Below, in pieces: positions 6,735-17,807 of a stretch of 17,807 nucleotides of DNA (its first letter is position 1; each line of letters starts with the position of its first letter). A program made the translations under genes and the position numbers. The stretch comes from Acephala macrosclerotiorum (lineage: Eukaryota > Ascomycota > Leotiomycetes > Helotiales > Mollisiaceae): assembly GCA_014904845.1 (NCBI GenBank), contig MU119710.1, positions 7,057-24,863 of the forward strand. The letters are read 5' to 3'. Below the pieces are notes generated by a model that was not told the origin of the DNA, did no database searches, and saw only the letters and a list, made by a program, of their open reading frames with translations.

Positions 6735-9700
6735 AATTTATAATTCGTAATAATTATTAAATTATAAAATTATTTTAATTATTATATTAATTAATTAAAA
6801 AATTATATAATAATTTTTTTTATTCTCGTATTTTTATATTTTTATATATTTTTATAATCGTTTTTAAAAAAATATTACTCGTTTAACGTTTTATAATAAT
6901 TTTATTTTTATTATATTTTAAATCTTTTTTTTTTATTAATTTAATTTATAATATTTATATTATTAATTTTCGTTTAATATATTTAATTTTATAATTTAAT
7001 TATTTTAAATTATTTAATATTTTATATTCGCGATTTTAAATCGTTTTTTATTAAAAAAATATTAATAAAAAATATTTTTTTTTTTAATAATCGTTTTATT
7101 TTTATATTTTATATTTTTAAAAAAATATATAATAAATAAATAATTCGAATTAAAATTCAATTATATATTTATTTTTTTATACGAAAATTTATACGTTAAA
7201 AAATATTTTTTATTTTATATCGATTTATTTAAATATATAATATATATTATTTTAATATTATATTTCAATTTTATATAATAATAATTAAAATTTTCGTATT
7301 AATTATAATAAAATAAAATAAATTTTAAAATGTTTTTTATTTAATTTAATTTTTATTAAAATAATATATAATAATTTTTATATTTAATGTTCAATTTTTT
7401 ATAAAATTTTAAAATCGTATTATTAAATTTTTTTTTCGCGTTTTTTATATTTATATTTAATAATTAAATCGTTTATTTAAATTTATAACGTTTAATTTAA
7501 TTTATTAAATTTTATAAACGCGTATTCGATTTTTTTATATTTAAATTAATTTTTTTCGATCGTTTTTATTTTTATATTTCGTTTTTATATTATTACGAAA
7601 ATATATTTTAATTTTTTAAATAATATAAATAAAAATTTTATTTTATTATATATATATTAAATAATTTATATTAATATATTTATTTTATTATTATAATTAT
7701 AATATTATAATATATAATTTTCGTATTTATTATTATATTTATAATATAAATCGTTATTTTTTTGTTAATTTATATTTTATAACAATTTTTATAATTTTTA
7801 TTATTACGATTTTTATGTATAATTATTATAATTTATTTTTTTCTCGAATTTAAAAACTTTTATTTATTAAAAAAATATTTATTAATATTTTATATTTATA
7901 AATTTAAATTATTTTTTTTTTTTTTAATAATCGTAAAATAAAATAATTAATTTTTAATTTTTAATTATATTTTTTTAAAATAAAAATTTATTGTATATTT
8001 ATTTTTTAAATTTTTTTAATTAACTTATTATTTCTTTTATAAATATATTTAATAAAATAATATTTAATTAATTTTTTTATTTTTAAATATAATAATATTA
8101 TATTAATAATAATTTTTTTTTTTTAAATTATTAATATTTTTTTATTTATATTTATAATTTTTTTAAAAAAATTACTTATAAAAATTATTTTATTATATTT
8201 GTTTTTTATATATATTTTAAAATTCAATTTTTTATTAAAAATTATATTTAAATATTTAATTTATTTATTTTTATTATAAAATTAATCGTTTTTTTTTTAT
8301 TTTTTAAAAGTAATAAATTTATTTTTAAATAATTTAATATATAAATTCGATTTTTTTTTTAATATTTTAATAATTTTTTTAATTTATTATTTAATTATTT
8401 TTATTACTATTTATAGATTTTTATTTTTTATTAATATAATAATATTATTTATATAAATTATTATACGTGAAAATTTATCGATAAATATTATTAATATAAT
8501 AAAAAAAATTAATAATATTAATAATTTTAATAAAAATTTATTATTGAAAATAATAAAAAATTTTTTATTTATTTTTTTATAAAAAATAATAATTTTATTT
8601 ATTATAAAATTTATTTTTTATTTAATAATTTATTTAAAAAATATTAATTTTTTTAAATTTTTTATTATAATTTTTAAAATCGTTATATTAAATATTTTTT
8701 TAATATTTATTAAAATTATTATTATCGTTTATTTGTTTTTATAATTTTTTTTAATCGTATTTATAATAATTCTCACGAAATTAATCGTATTTTATTTTAT
8801 AATTTTATTTATATAATAATATTTTAATTATTTATTATTTATTATAATTTTTTTTTATTTTTTATTTAATACTAATAATAATAAAATAAATTTTTAATTT
8901 TTTTTAATTTAAATATTATTATAAAATTATATTTTTTAAATAAATATTTATTTATTAAAATAATTTTATTAAATAATTTAATTATCGTTTTATTAATAAA
9001 ATTTTATATAAATTTAATAATTGATATTATTATATTATTAAAATTTATTATTATCGTAATTAAATTTATAATAATTTTTTTAAATTTCGTTTTTAATAAT
9101 TTTTTAAACGAATTTATATTATTTTTTTTAATTTTAATAAATATATTAATAATCTTATTATAATTTTTTATAATTAAAATATTACGAATTAATTTTTTAT
9201 ATTTTTTAATAATAATAATTAATATTAAAATTATTTATTTTTTAATTACGCGATTTAATATATATTTTTTTTTATTAATATAATTATTTATTTTATTTTA
9301 TTAAAATTTTATTTTAATACGTATTAATTTATTATAAAATTTGTATTTTATTTTTTTAATTTTTTTTATATTATTAAATTTTTTTTTTTTAAATAATTTT
9401 TATAAAATTCTTTAAATTTATTATTTTATTAAAATATTTTTTTTATATTTAAAAATATTTTCAAAATATTTTTTTTTACGTATTTTTCGATTAATTATTA
9501 TATTTTTATTTTTCGATTTAAAATTTTTTTCAAAATATTTTTTAAAAATTTTTAAATTTATTAATTTTATATCGATTTTCGTTTTTTATTTTTTAATTTA
9601 TTTTAAAAATTTTATTTATAAAAATATATAATTCGATTTTATATTTATAATTAAATTTATTTATATTATAATTTCTTTTTTATTAATATAAACGAAATCG

Positions 9701-12700
9701 AATATAATTTTTTTTTATTAATATATTTATATTATTAATAATTAAATAATTATTTAATATTTAATTTATTATTTTTTTAATTAAAATTTTTAATTATTAT
9801 TTAATTATAAATTTTTAATATTATAATAATTCGTTTTACGATTTTATTATTATTTTTTTTTTATTAAACGATATATATTATATACGTATAATTCGTTCGA
9901 AAATTTTATTAATATTATTTTTTTAATATATTAATTAAAAAAATATATAATAATATTTTTTTTAATATAAATAAATATTTTAAAATATTTTTTTTATTTC
10001 GTTATTAATTCGAATATATTATAAAATAAATATATTTTAATTCGTTTTTTTATAATTTATTAAAAATAAATACAATTATTTTTTTAATTAAAATAATTAA
10101 TATTTTTATTTTAAATTTAATTTATAATAAAATTTTATATTATTAATTTTTTTATTACGTTTTTTAATAATATTATAATTTTTATATTTAAATAATTATT
10201 AATATTATTTTAATTTTATTATTTTTAATTATTAATTTTTTGTTTTTATTTTTTTTAATTTTATTATTTTTTTTTTCGTTTAATTATAACGATTTAAATA
10301 TTAAAATAAATTTAATTTTACAATTTTTTAAACAATTTAAAAAAATATATTATTAATTCGTAATTGTATTTTTTATTATAATAAAATACATATTATAATA
10401 ATAAATTTTTATATATTTATTTGTAATATATTTGTTTATATTTTTTATTTTTTTTTATTTTTTTAATATAATTCAAAATAATATTCTTAATAATTTGAAT
10501 AATATTTTAATTTATTTTTTTTATTTATTAAAAAATTTAATATATTTTTTTAATATTTTTTTTTTTTTGAAAAATAAAAAAATATTATTATATTTTAATT
10601 ATTTTAAATTCGTATTTATATATTTTTATAATTTCTTTTTTTACGTATTTCTCAATAATATATTTTATATTTTTTTTTTTAAAATTCGATTTTTTTTAAT
10701 TAAAATTTTTTTTTTATTTTTTTTATTTTATTAATTAAAATTAATTTAAATTTTATTTTAATTTCTTTTTTATTTTTAATATTTTTATTTATTATATAAT
10801 TTTTTTACAAATAATTATAATAATTCGAATTATACGATTAATTTTTAATATTTTTAAATAATTAATATTTTTTAATATAAAACGAATTTAACGATTTATA
10901 ATATATTAATTTAAAAATAATTTTTTTTTTAATTTAATTTATATTGAATTAATTTTTATTATTTTTTCAATTTTTAATTTCTTTATAAATTAATAATATT
11001 TACTTATAATAATTTTTTATAATTTTAATAATTTGTTTTATTATTTCACAAAAATTAATATATATTTTTTTTTAATTATTAATAATAATATAATTTTATT
11101 ATTTAATTAAATTTATATTAATACTTTTTTAATTATTTTAATTAATTTGTTTTTTATTAAATATTATTAAATTATATTATTTAAATTTGAAAATTTTTGA
11201 AATATTTTTTAAAATAATATTATAAATTTATTATCGTATATTATTAAAATTAATATTTAACGTATTTTTTATAAATATTATATTTTTAATAATTCGTATT
11301 AAAAATCTTTTTATAATTTTTTAAATTATAATATTTTTAAAAATTTCAATTATAAATTTAATATAATTAAACATTTTATTTTTATTGAATTTTTTTTTTT
11401 ATTAAAAATCGAAATCGTATTCGTAATTATTAATTTGATTATTAATACTATAATTTATTATAATTATTATAAATTGAATTCTTTTTATATTATTTTTATT
11501 TTTTTTTTGAAATCGATATATTTTCGTATTTATTATTGTTTTTAATTGTTTTTCAAAGAAAAATAAAAAAAAATTTATTTAAATTATAATTAAAATCTCG
11601 TTTTTCTCGATTATTATATATTTTTTTTAAAATTGTATTTAATAATTTTATCGATTTTTTGTTTTTATTCGTAAAAGTTTTTTTTTAAATATTATTAATT
11701 TTATTTTAAATAATAAAATTAACGTATTAAATAAATTACAAATAAAATCTTTTAATAAAAAAATATTAAATTTTTTTATTAATTTTATTATTATTATAAT
11801 TAGAATTTTTTAAAACGTTTATAAAAATTATTACTTTATTAAAAACAATTTTTTACGTTTTTTTATTATTATCGTTATTAATTTCGACGTTTTTATTATA
11901 AATAAATTCGCGCGAATTTTTTATTTTTTATATTTAATTTATTTTTTTTTATAGTTTTTTAATTAATATTTCCAATTAAATAATATTTAAATATTTTTTT
12001 TTTTTTTAATACTTAGTATAATATTTTTCTCGAAAATATTTTTATTTTTATATAATATTAATTTTATAATTACTATTAATAAAAGTTTATTTATAATATT
12101 AAAAATTTAAATACGAAAAATAATAAAATTTCGTATTATATAAATTTATTTTTTCGTTTATAATATTAAAATTTAATTTATATAAATAAAATCGTAAAAC
12201 TATAAAATTTATTCGTTATATAATTATTTTTATTTAAAAAAAATATAAAAAAAAATTAATTAAATTTTATTAAAATAGCTTATAATTAAAATAATTCGTA
12301 TTATATAAATTATACGTAATTTAATAAAAATTAATATTAATTCTTAAAGTAAACGATTAATAATTTATTATAAAATTTTAAATATTTTTATAATGTTTTT
12401 TTTTTAATATATTTAAATTTATTATATAATTTAATTATAATTATTATATATTTTTTATAATATTTTTTTTAAAAATAATAATATTATTATTATTATTTAA
12501 TAATTTATTAATTTTAAAAAAAATTAATATAATATATATAAAAAATATAATTAATATTTAAAAAATATTTATATTTAATTTAATAATTTAATAAATATTT
12601 TTATTTTATATATTTATTTTTAATTAAAATTAAAATATTAAATTTATATTTAAAAAAAGTTTATTAAAAAAATATAAAAATATTTAATAAATTTTTTAAA

Positions 12701-13443
12701 AAATTTATTTATAAAAAGAAATATATTAATATTTTTTAAAATAATTATATTAATTAATTAATAATTTTAATAAAAATTATTATTTTTTTTAAATATTTTT
12801 TAATTAAATTATTTGAATATAAATAAATAAATTAATATTTTTATAAATTTAAAAAAAAATTAATTAAATATTATTTTATTAAATTCTTTTTAAATTTTTA
12901 TAATTAATTTTTAATAAATAAAAATATTAATATTTTTAATATTAAAATAATTTATAATAATAAATATTTTTTATATTTTAAATTATTTTTTAAAAATTTT
13001 TTATTTTTATTTTAAAATAAATATTTTATATTTCGAGTTTTATTTTTTAAAAAATTTTAATTAATTTTAATTTCGAATTAATAAAATTTTATTTAAAAAA
13101 AAATTAAATTATAAAATATAAATTTTAATATAAAATAATATAAAAAAAAATTAATATTATATTTTTAAATATTATCGAATTATAAAAAATTTTTATTATA
13201 TTTTTTATAAAAACGAAATTTTAACGTTTTTTTATTTTTTTAAAATTTAAAAAAATTAATTATAAAAAATTCATATTTTTAAATAATTAATTTAAATTTA
13301 TATTTATTATATAAAATAAAATCGTTTATAAGTTTAAAAAAAATAATAATCGTTTATATTTAATAAAAAATATTATTCGATTTTAAATTTTATTTAAAAT
13401 AATATTTATTTATTTTTTATAATTATATAAAATTTTTATATTT

Positions 13444-13492
13444 ATTCGTTTTTTTTATTCGTTTTATTATTTGTTTTATTATTCGTTTTATT
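13444..13492. repeat. 12-bp tandem repeat (ATTCGTTTTATT), about four units
   Basis: Three 12-bp units at 13457-13492 read ATTCGTTTTATT, ATTTGTTTTATT and ATTCGTTTTATT, preceded by a degraded unit ATTCG plus T-run. The single difference between full units is a CpG-to-TpG change, showing that CpG here can mutate occasionally. Confidence 0.8.
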
Positions 13493-13569
13493 ATTTATAA
13501 AACTTTTATAAATTATTTAAAATTTTTATATATTAATTAAATAAAATTATTAATAAAATATATTATAAA

Positions 13570-14335
13570 AAACTTTTTTTTATTAATTATTTATTAATAA
13601 TATTAGCGACTTATTAATAGTACGTATTACGTAGTAATTATATATTTAAAATTTTAACGTTTAATAATAATCGATTAATAAATAAATTTAAACTAATAAA
13701 AATATTAAAATTCTCGATTTTCGAGCGATTATAAACGATTACAAGCGATATTTATATAATTATATTTAATTAATTAAATTATTTAATTTTTAAGTATTTT
13801 ATTTTAAATTTTTAATATCGATTAATTATAATACTCGTTCGTAGTATTTACTCGTAGTATTTACTCGTAGTATTTATTAGTATTTTTTACGCGTGTAAAC
13901 TTTATTTAAATCGATTAATTTTACGATTAAATTTTAAATAATATTAATAGTTTTATTTTTTATTTTTATTTATTTATATAATTTATAAAACGATAAAAAT
14001 TTATTAATTAAATAAAACGCGATTATTAGTTTATATATAAATTTTAATAAAAAATATTAAAATTTAATAAATTTTAAATTTATAATTTAATATTTTAATA
14101 GACGCTTAATAAATTTATTTAAAATTTTTATAATAAATTAAATAAATATTACAAATTATAAATTTTAAATATTTAAATATTTAATTTTAAATTAATATTA
14201 TTAATAATATTTTAATATTATTAGTATTAAATTAACGTTATTAATATTAAATTAAAATAATCGATAATATTAATAATCGATTAAATTATTATTAACTCGT
14301 TAATAATATTATTAATATATATATTTTTCGATAAA
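13570..14335 (-). repeat. 0.75-kb dispersed repeat, copy 2 (inverted)
   Basis: The reverse complement aligns along its length with 1768-2497 and 14588-15322. Landmarks seen on the + strand are GTACGTATTACGTAGTAATTA near its start, TTTAAATCGATTAATTTTACG, AAAACGCGATTATTAG and ATTATTATTAACTCGTTAAT near its end. It carries a private 13-bp tandem expansion. No coding frame is present. Confidence 0.8.
13838..13876. repeat. 13-bp tandem repeat (CTCGTAGTATTTA), three units
   Basis: Three adjacent units read TTCGTAGTATTTA, CTCGTAGTATTTA and CTCGTAGTATTTA, followed by a partial unit. Copies 1 and 3 of the large repeat lack this expansion at the equivalent place, so it arose within copy 2. Confidence 0.8.
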
Positions 14336-14587
14336 ATATAAATAATAATTAAAATAATTAAAAAATTAAAATATAAATATAATAAAATAAAAAATAAATA
14401 ATTTAATTTTATAAAAAATAATTTTAAAAAAAATAAATAAATAAATAAATTTTATATATAATAAAATAAAATAAAAAAAAAATATAAATAATTTTTTTTA
14501 AAAATATTTTAAAAAAACTTTTAAAAATTTATTAAAAAAATATTAATATTAATAAATAATATTAAAAAAAAAAATTTTTATTAATCG
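14336..14587. other. Spacer between inverted repeat arms
   Basis: About 250 bp of A-rich sequence, including an AAAT-type run at about 14430-14450 and almost no C or G. It contains no open frame or recognisable motif. Confidence 0.6.
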
Positions 14588-15322
14588 TTTTATCGAAAAA
14601 CGTATATTTTAATAATGTTATTAACGAGTTAATAATAATTTAATCGATTATTAATACTATCGATTATTTTAATTTAATATTAATAACGCGAATTCGATAT
14701 TAATAATATTAAAATATTACTAATAATATTAATTTAAAATTTAAAATTTATAATATTTATTTAATTTATTATAAAATTTTTAAATAAATTTATTAAACGC
14801 ATATTAAAATATTAAATTATAAAATTAAAATTTATTAAATTTTAATATTTTTCATTAAAATTTATATATAAATTAATAGTCGCGTTTTATTCGATTAATA
14901 AATTTTTATCGTTTTATAAATTATATAAATAAATAAAAATTAAAATTAAAAATATTAATATTATTTAAAATTTAATTATAAAATCAATCGATTTAAATAA
15001 AATTTACGTACGTAAAAATATCAATTAAATATACGAGTAATTGTATTATATTATATTACGTTATTTAATATTAAAAATTTAAATTAAAATATTTAAAAAT
15101 TGAGCGATTTAATTAATTAAATATAATTATATAAAAATTACATACAATTGTTTATAATCGTCGAAAATCGAAAATATTAATATTTTTATTAGTTTAAATT
15201 TATATATTAATCGATTATTATTAAACGTTAAAATTTTAAATATATAATTATTATATAATATATACTATTAATAAATCGTTAATATTATTAGTAATTAATT
15301 AATATATAAAGTTTTTTTTTAA
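14588..15322 (+). repeat. 0.75-kb dispersed repeat, copy 3
   Basis: It matches copy 1 in the same orientation, sharing TTTAATCGATTATTAAT, CGCGTTTTATTCGATTAAT, AATCGATTTAAATAAAA and TATAATCGTCGAAAA. Several CpG sites of copy 1 are TpG or CpA here (ACATACAATTG against GCGCGTAATCG), so this copy has lost more CpG. No coding capacity is visible. Confidence 0.8.
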
Positions 15323-17520
15323 TAAAAAAACTCGTTTAAAAATTTAAAAACTTTTTATAAATTTATCAAATTTATATTATTAAAAATAAATAATTTATTA
15401 TTAAAAAATTATAAATAAATTAAAAAAAAAATATTTAAATAAATTTTTGTTTTTTTAAAAATATTTAAATAATATTCGCATTAAATTTATTTATAAAATA
15501 AATATTATTTTTTAAAATAATTTGTTTTTATTAATATAAAACTTTTAATTTTTAAACGTTTAATTTTAAAATATTTAAGTTTTAAATTATTAATTTTAAT
15601 AATTAATATATTAATAAAATAATATATAAAATTAAAAAAATTTAAATTTAAATTAAAATATTTAATTAAATAATAATTTTTAATTTTTATAAAATATATT
15701 AAAAAAATCGTTTATAAATTTAATAAAAATATATATTAATAATAATAAAAAATATAATAAAATCTTTTTTAATATTTTTAATATAAAATTATTATTTTAA
15801 AATTAATATAATAAATTATTTTTTATTATATTTATAAATTATATAAATTTCTTTATTATTATAAAATCGTAAAAAAAAATTATAATTTTATAATAATAAT
15901 AAATATATTTAATAAATATTATATAAAATATTAAAAAATATAATTTTATATTTTATAAATTTATAAATATTATAAAAAAATAATAAAATACAAAATAAAA
16001 AAATTCAATTATAAATCAATTTATTTTAATTAATAAATTAAATTTATTTAAAATAATTTGTAATTCGTAAATTAATTTATTAATTAATTTATAATAAGTA
16101 AAAACTTTTTATATATTAAAAAACACGTAATTAATATCGTTCTCGAAATTAATTATTTATAAAGATTTTTAAAAAAAGAATATATAATTTTATTATAATC
16201 GTTTTTTTATATAATAAATTTATTTCGAGTCTCGAAAAAAAAAACTAAAATTTTTAAGATTATTAATATAAATTCGATCGATAAAAGTTTTTATTTTATA
16301 AATATATAATTTCAATTTTTGAGATTTTTTTTTTATAATATTTAATTAAATTTATTTTAAAAGATTTTTAATTAAAATTCGATTTTTAATATTAAAAAAA
16401 GATTTATTTAAATAGTTTTTTTAAAAAATCGAAATAATTAATTTATCGTTTTTTTATAGTCGTTAAATCGCGAATAAATCGTTTGAAATTTATTTGAAAA
16501 AATAAATTTAATATATAATAAATTTAAATTTTAAAATATATTTATTTTTTTTTTATAAAAAAATTAATTAATTTTATCGTTTTAATAAAATCTAATAAAT
16601 TGAAAAAAAATAATAAAATAAAAAAAATAGTTTTTAAAAAATTAATAAAATAATAATTATAATTTGAAATTTATTTATAAAAATTAAATAATAAAAAAAA
16701 ATATATATATTATATAAAAAAAAAAATTTATTAAAAAAAATTTATTAATAGAAAAATTTTAATATATTAATTTCTTTAAAAAAAAACAAAAAAATATTTT
16801 TTTTTTTCATTTATTTAAAAAAATTTTATAAAATAAAGATTATTATAATTTTTAAATTAATAAATAATTTAATCGAGAAAATAAAAATAAAAATAATAAA
16901 AATTCACGAAAATTAAAATCGATTTTTTATTAATATTTTTTGTTTATAATAAAAAATAATAAAAATATTTATAAATTAAAAATAAATATTAAAATAAATT
17001 TAAATAAATTAAAATTTTTTATTTTTAATATATAATTTGTAAATTTTAAATAATTGTATTTTTATAATTTTAATTTATTTTTTATCGTTTTTAAAATATA
17101 AATCGAAATTTTTATAAAACGTTATATAATAAATTCAATAAAATTGTTTAATAAATAAATATTTATAAATATTGTAAATAATATTTAAAATTTTAATACA
17201 ATTAATAAAATTTAAAATATTAAAAAAAATAATATTTGATTTTTAAATATTATTTATATTATATATATAATTAATTATTAAATATATATTATTAATTAAA
17301 ACTAACGAATTAATCGAAATAAAATAATATTAAATTATAATAAAATAATAATAATTTTATATTTTTTTAATATAAATATAAATATATTATAATATTTTTT
17401 ATTATTAATAATAAATTTTTTAAATTTAATTAACGTAAAAATTAAAATAAAAAAAAATAAATTAAAAAATTCGAAAAATTTAAAAGATTTAAAAAAATAA
17501 AAAATTTTATACAAAAAAAT

Positions 17521-17605
<85 letters not shown>

Positions 17606-17807
17606 TAATAAAATTAATTAAAAAAATAAAATATTAATATTAATAATTTTTTAAAATTTAACGTTTTAAATATTTATATTATTAATAATAATAATTAATT
17701 ATTTTTTAAATTTATTTACAAAAATCGAAAAAAGTTTTTTAATATATTTTTTAAATATTAAAAATTTATAAAAATAGAAAATAAAACGTAATTTTTTGAA
17801 ATTTTTT
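15323..17807. repeat. AT-rich hypermutated DNA, right block
   Basis: About 2.5 kb of A-rich mutated sequence with sparse C and G, mostly in CpG. No open frame, RNA gene or further copy of the 0.75-kb repeat was seen. A long mirrored microsatellite lies near the end. The block runs off the end of the window. Confidence 0.65.
17520..17603. repeat. Mirrored (TAA)n-(TTA)21 microsatellite
   Basis: Six to seven TAA units (about 17520-17540) run directly into twenty-one perfect TTA units (17541-17603). The TAA part is the reverse complement of TTA, so the two can fold into a hairpin. Length and perfection suggest recent slippage. Confidence 0.9.

Larger units (their letters stand above)
6691..13566. 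repeat. AT-rich hypermutated DNA, central block
   Basis: Nearly 7 kb of A/T-only sequence lies here, with residual C and G almost confined to CpG. From about 6900 to 12000 the + strand is visibly richer in T than A, with long T runs. After about 12000 this weakens and reverses. Coding strands tend to be purine-rich, so the T bias hints that a - strand coding element of about 5 kb may have been here before mutation; this is inference. The longest frame (10432-10734 +) encodes only Phe, Ile, Leu, Asn, Tyr and Lys-type residues and is a composition artefact. No gene, tRNA or rRNA is recognisable. Confidence 0.7.
13567..15322. mobile_element. Large inverted-repeat element, arms of about 0.75 kb
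   Basis: Two copies of the 0.75-kb repeat face each other (13570-14335 inverted, 14588-15322 direct) around a spacer of about 250 bp that is A-rich and has no coding frame. Outer ends both approach an AAAAACTTTTTTTT-like word, and inner ends both reach a TTTTATCGAAAAA word (inverted as TTTTTCGATAAAA in copy 2). The structure could be a foldback or long-TIR non-autonomous transposon, or two solo elements inserted head to head. RIP-like mutation has erased any terminal signals. Confidence 0.7.

Noticed and set aside
10432..10734. A 100-codon + strand frame with a membrane-protein look (Phe, Ile, Leu, Asn, Tyr)
   Set aside because: Its residue make-up simply mirrors T- and A-only codons in mutated DNA. 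It has no motif, and a chance frame is expected in nearly 7 kb of such sequence.
1768..15322. Copies 1 and 3 as the two LTRs of a single 13.5-kb retrotransposon
   Set aside because: They are direct repeats, but a third inverted copy lies immediately beside copy 3, and no primer-binding site, polypurine tract or pol motif can be seen. Independent copies are the simpler reading.
1..17807. Mitochondrial DNA, suggested by high A/T, GC clusters and TGA at Trp positions
   Set aside because: No mitochondrial protein, rRNA or tRNA gene is visible, CpG enrichment is not typical, and a piggyBac transposase with a spliceosomal-type intron points to the nucleus.

Overview
This window looks like a transposon-graveyard segment of a filamentous ascomycete nuclear genome. 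About 14.8 kb of the 17.8 kb is almost pure A/T and carries no readable gene. It has the look of very heavy repeat-induced point mutation (RIP) or a RIP-like C-to-T process acting on both strands. Most of the few remaining C and G bases sit in CpG dinucleotides, usually as TCG/CGA or ACG/CGT, so the process appears to have converted CpA, CpT and CpC while largely sparing CpG. The fungal assignment rests on this signature, on a short fungal-style intron and on the transposase type; no species can be named.

Layout: 1-3370 is mutated AT-rich DNA containing one copy (about 1768-2497, + strand) of a repeat of roughly 0.75 kb. 3371 to about 6410 is an island of normal base composition. It holds a leftward-facing piggyBac-family transposase pseudogene (3796-5603), a GC-rich hairpin cluster at its left edge, and a tandem array of about 195-bp units with GC-rich hairpins on its right (about 5740-6330). 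About 6410-6690 is a partly mutated transition. About 6690-13560 is AT-rich, T-rich on the + strand until about 12000, and probably hides a dead element of several kb. 13570-15322 is a large inverted repeat made of two further copies of the 0.75-kb repeat (copy 2 on -, copy 3 on +) around a spacer of about 250 bp. 15323-17807 is A-rich mutated DNA ending in a long mirrored TAA/TTA microsatellite.

The one real gene relic is the transposase. Read on the - strand from an ATG at 5603, with a 59-nt intron removed (5032-5090), it forms a single frame of 582 codons with all three catalytic Asp codons and a C-terminal Cys-rich zinc-binding motif. It contains seven in-frame stops. Four are TGA, and each falls where a tryptophan is expected; the other three are one TAA and a TAG TAG pair. 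No working gene, tRNA, rRNA or CRISPR array was found. The points most worth following are the CpG-sparing mutation signature, the TGA-at-Trp pattern, the tandem hairpin array beside the transposase and the palindromic repeat element.
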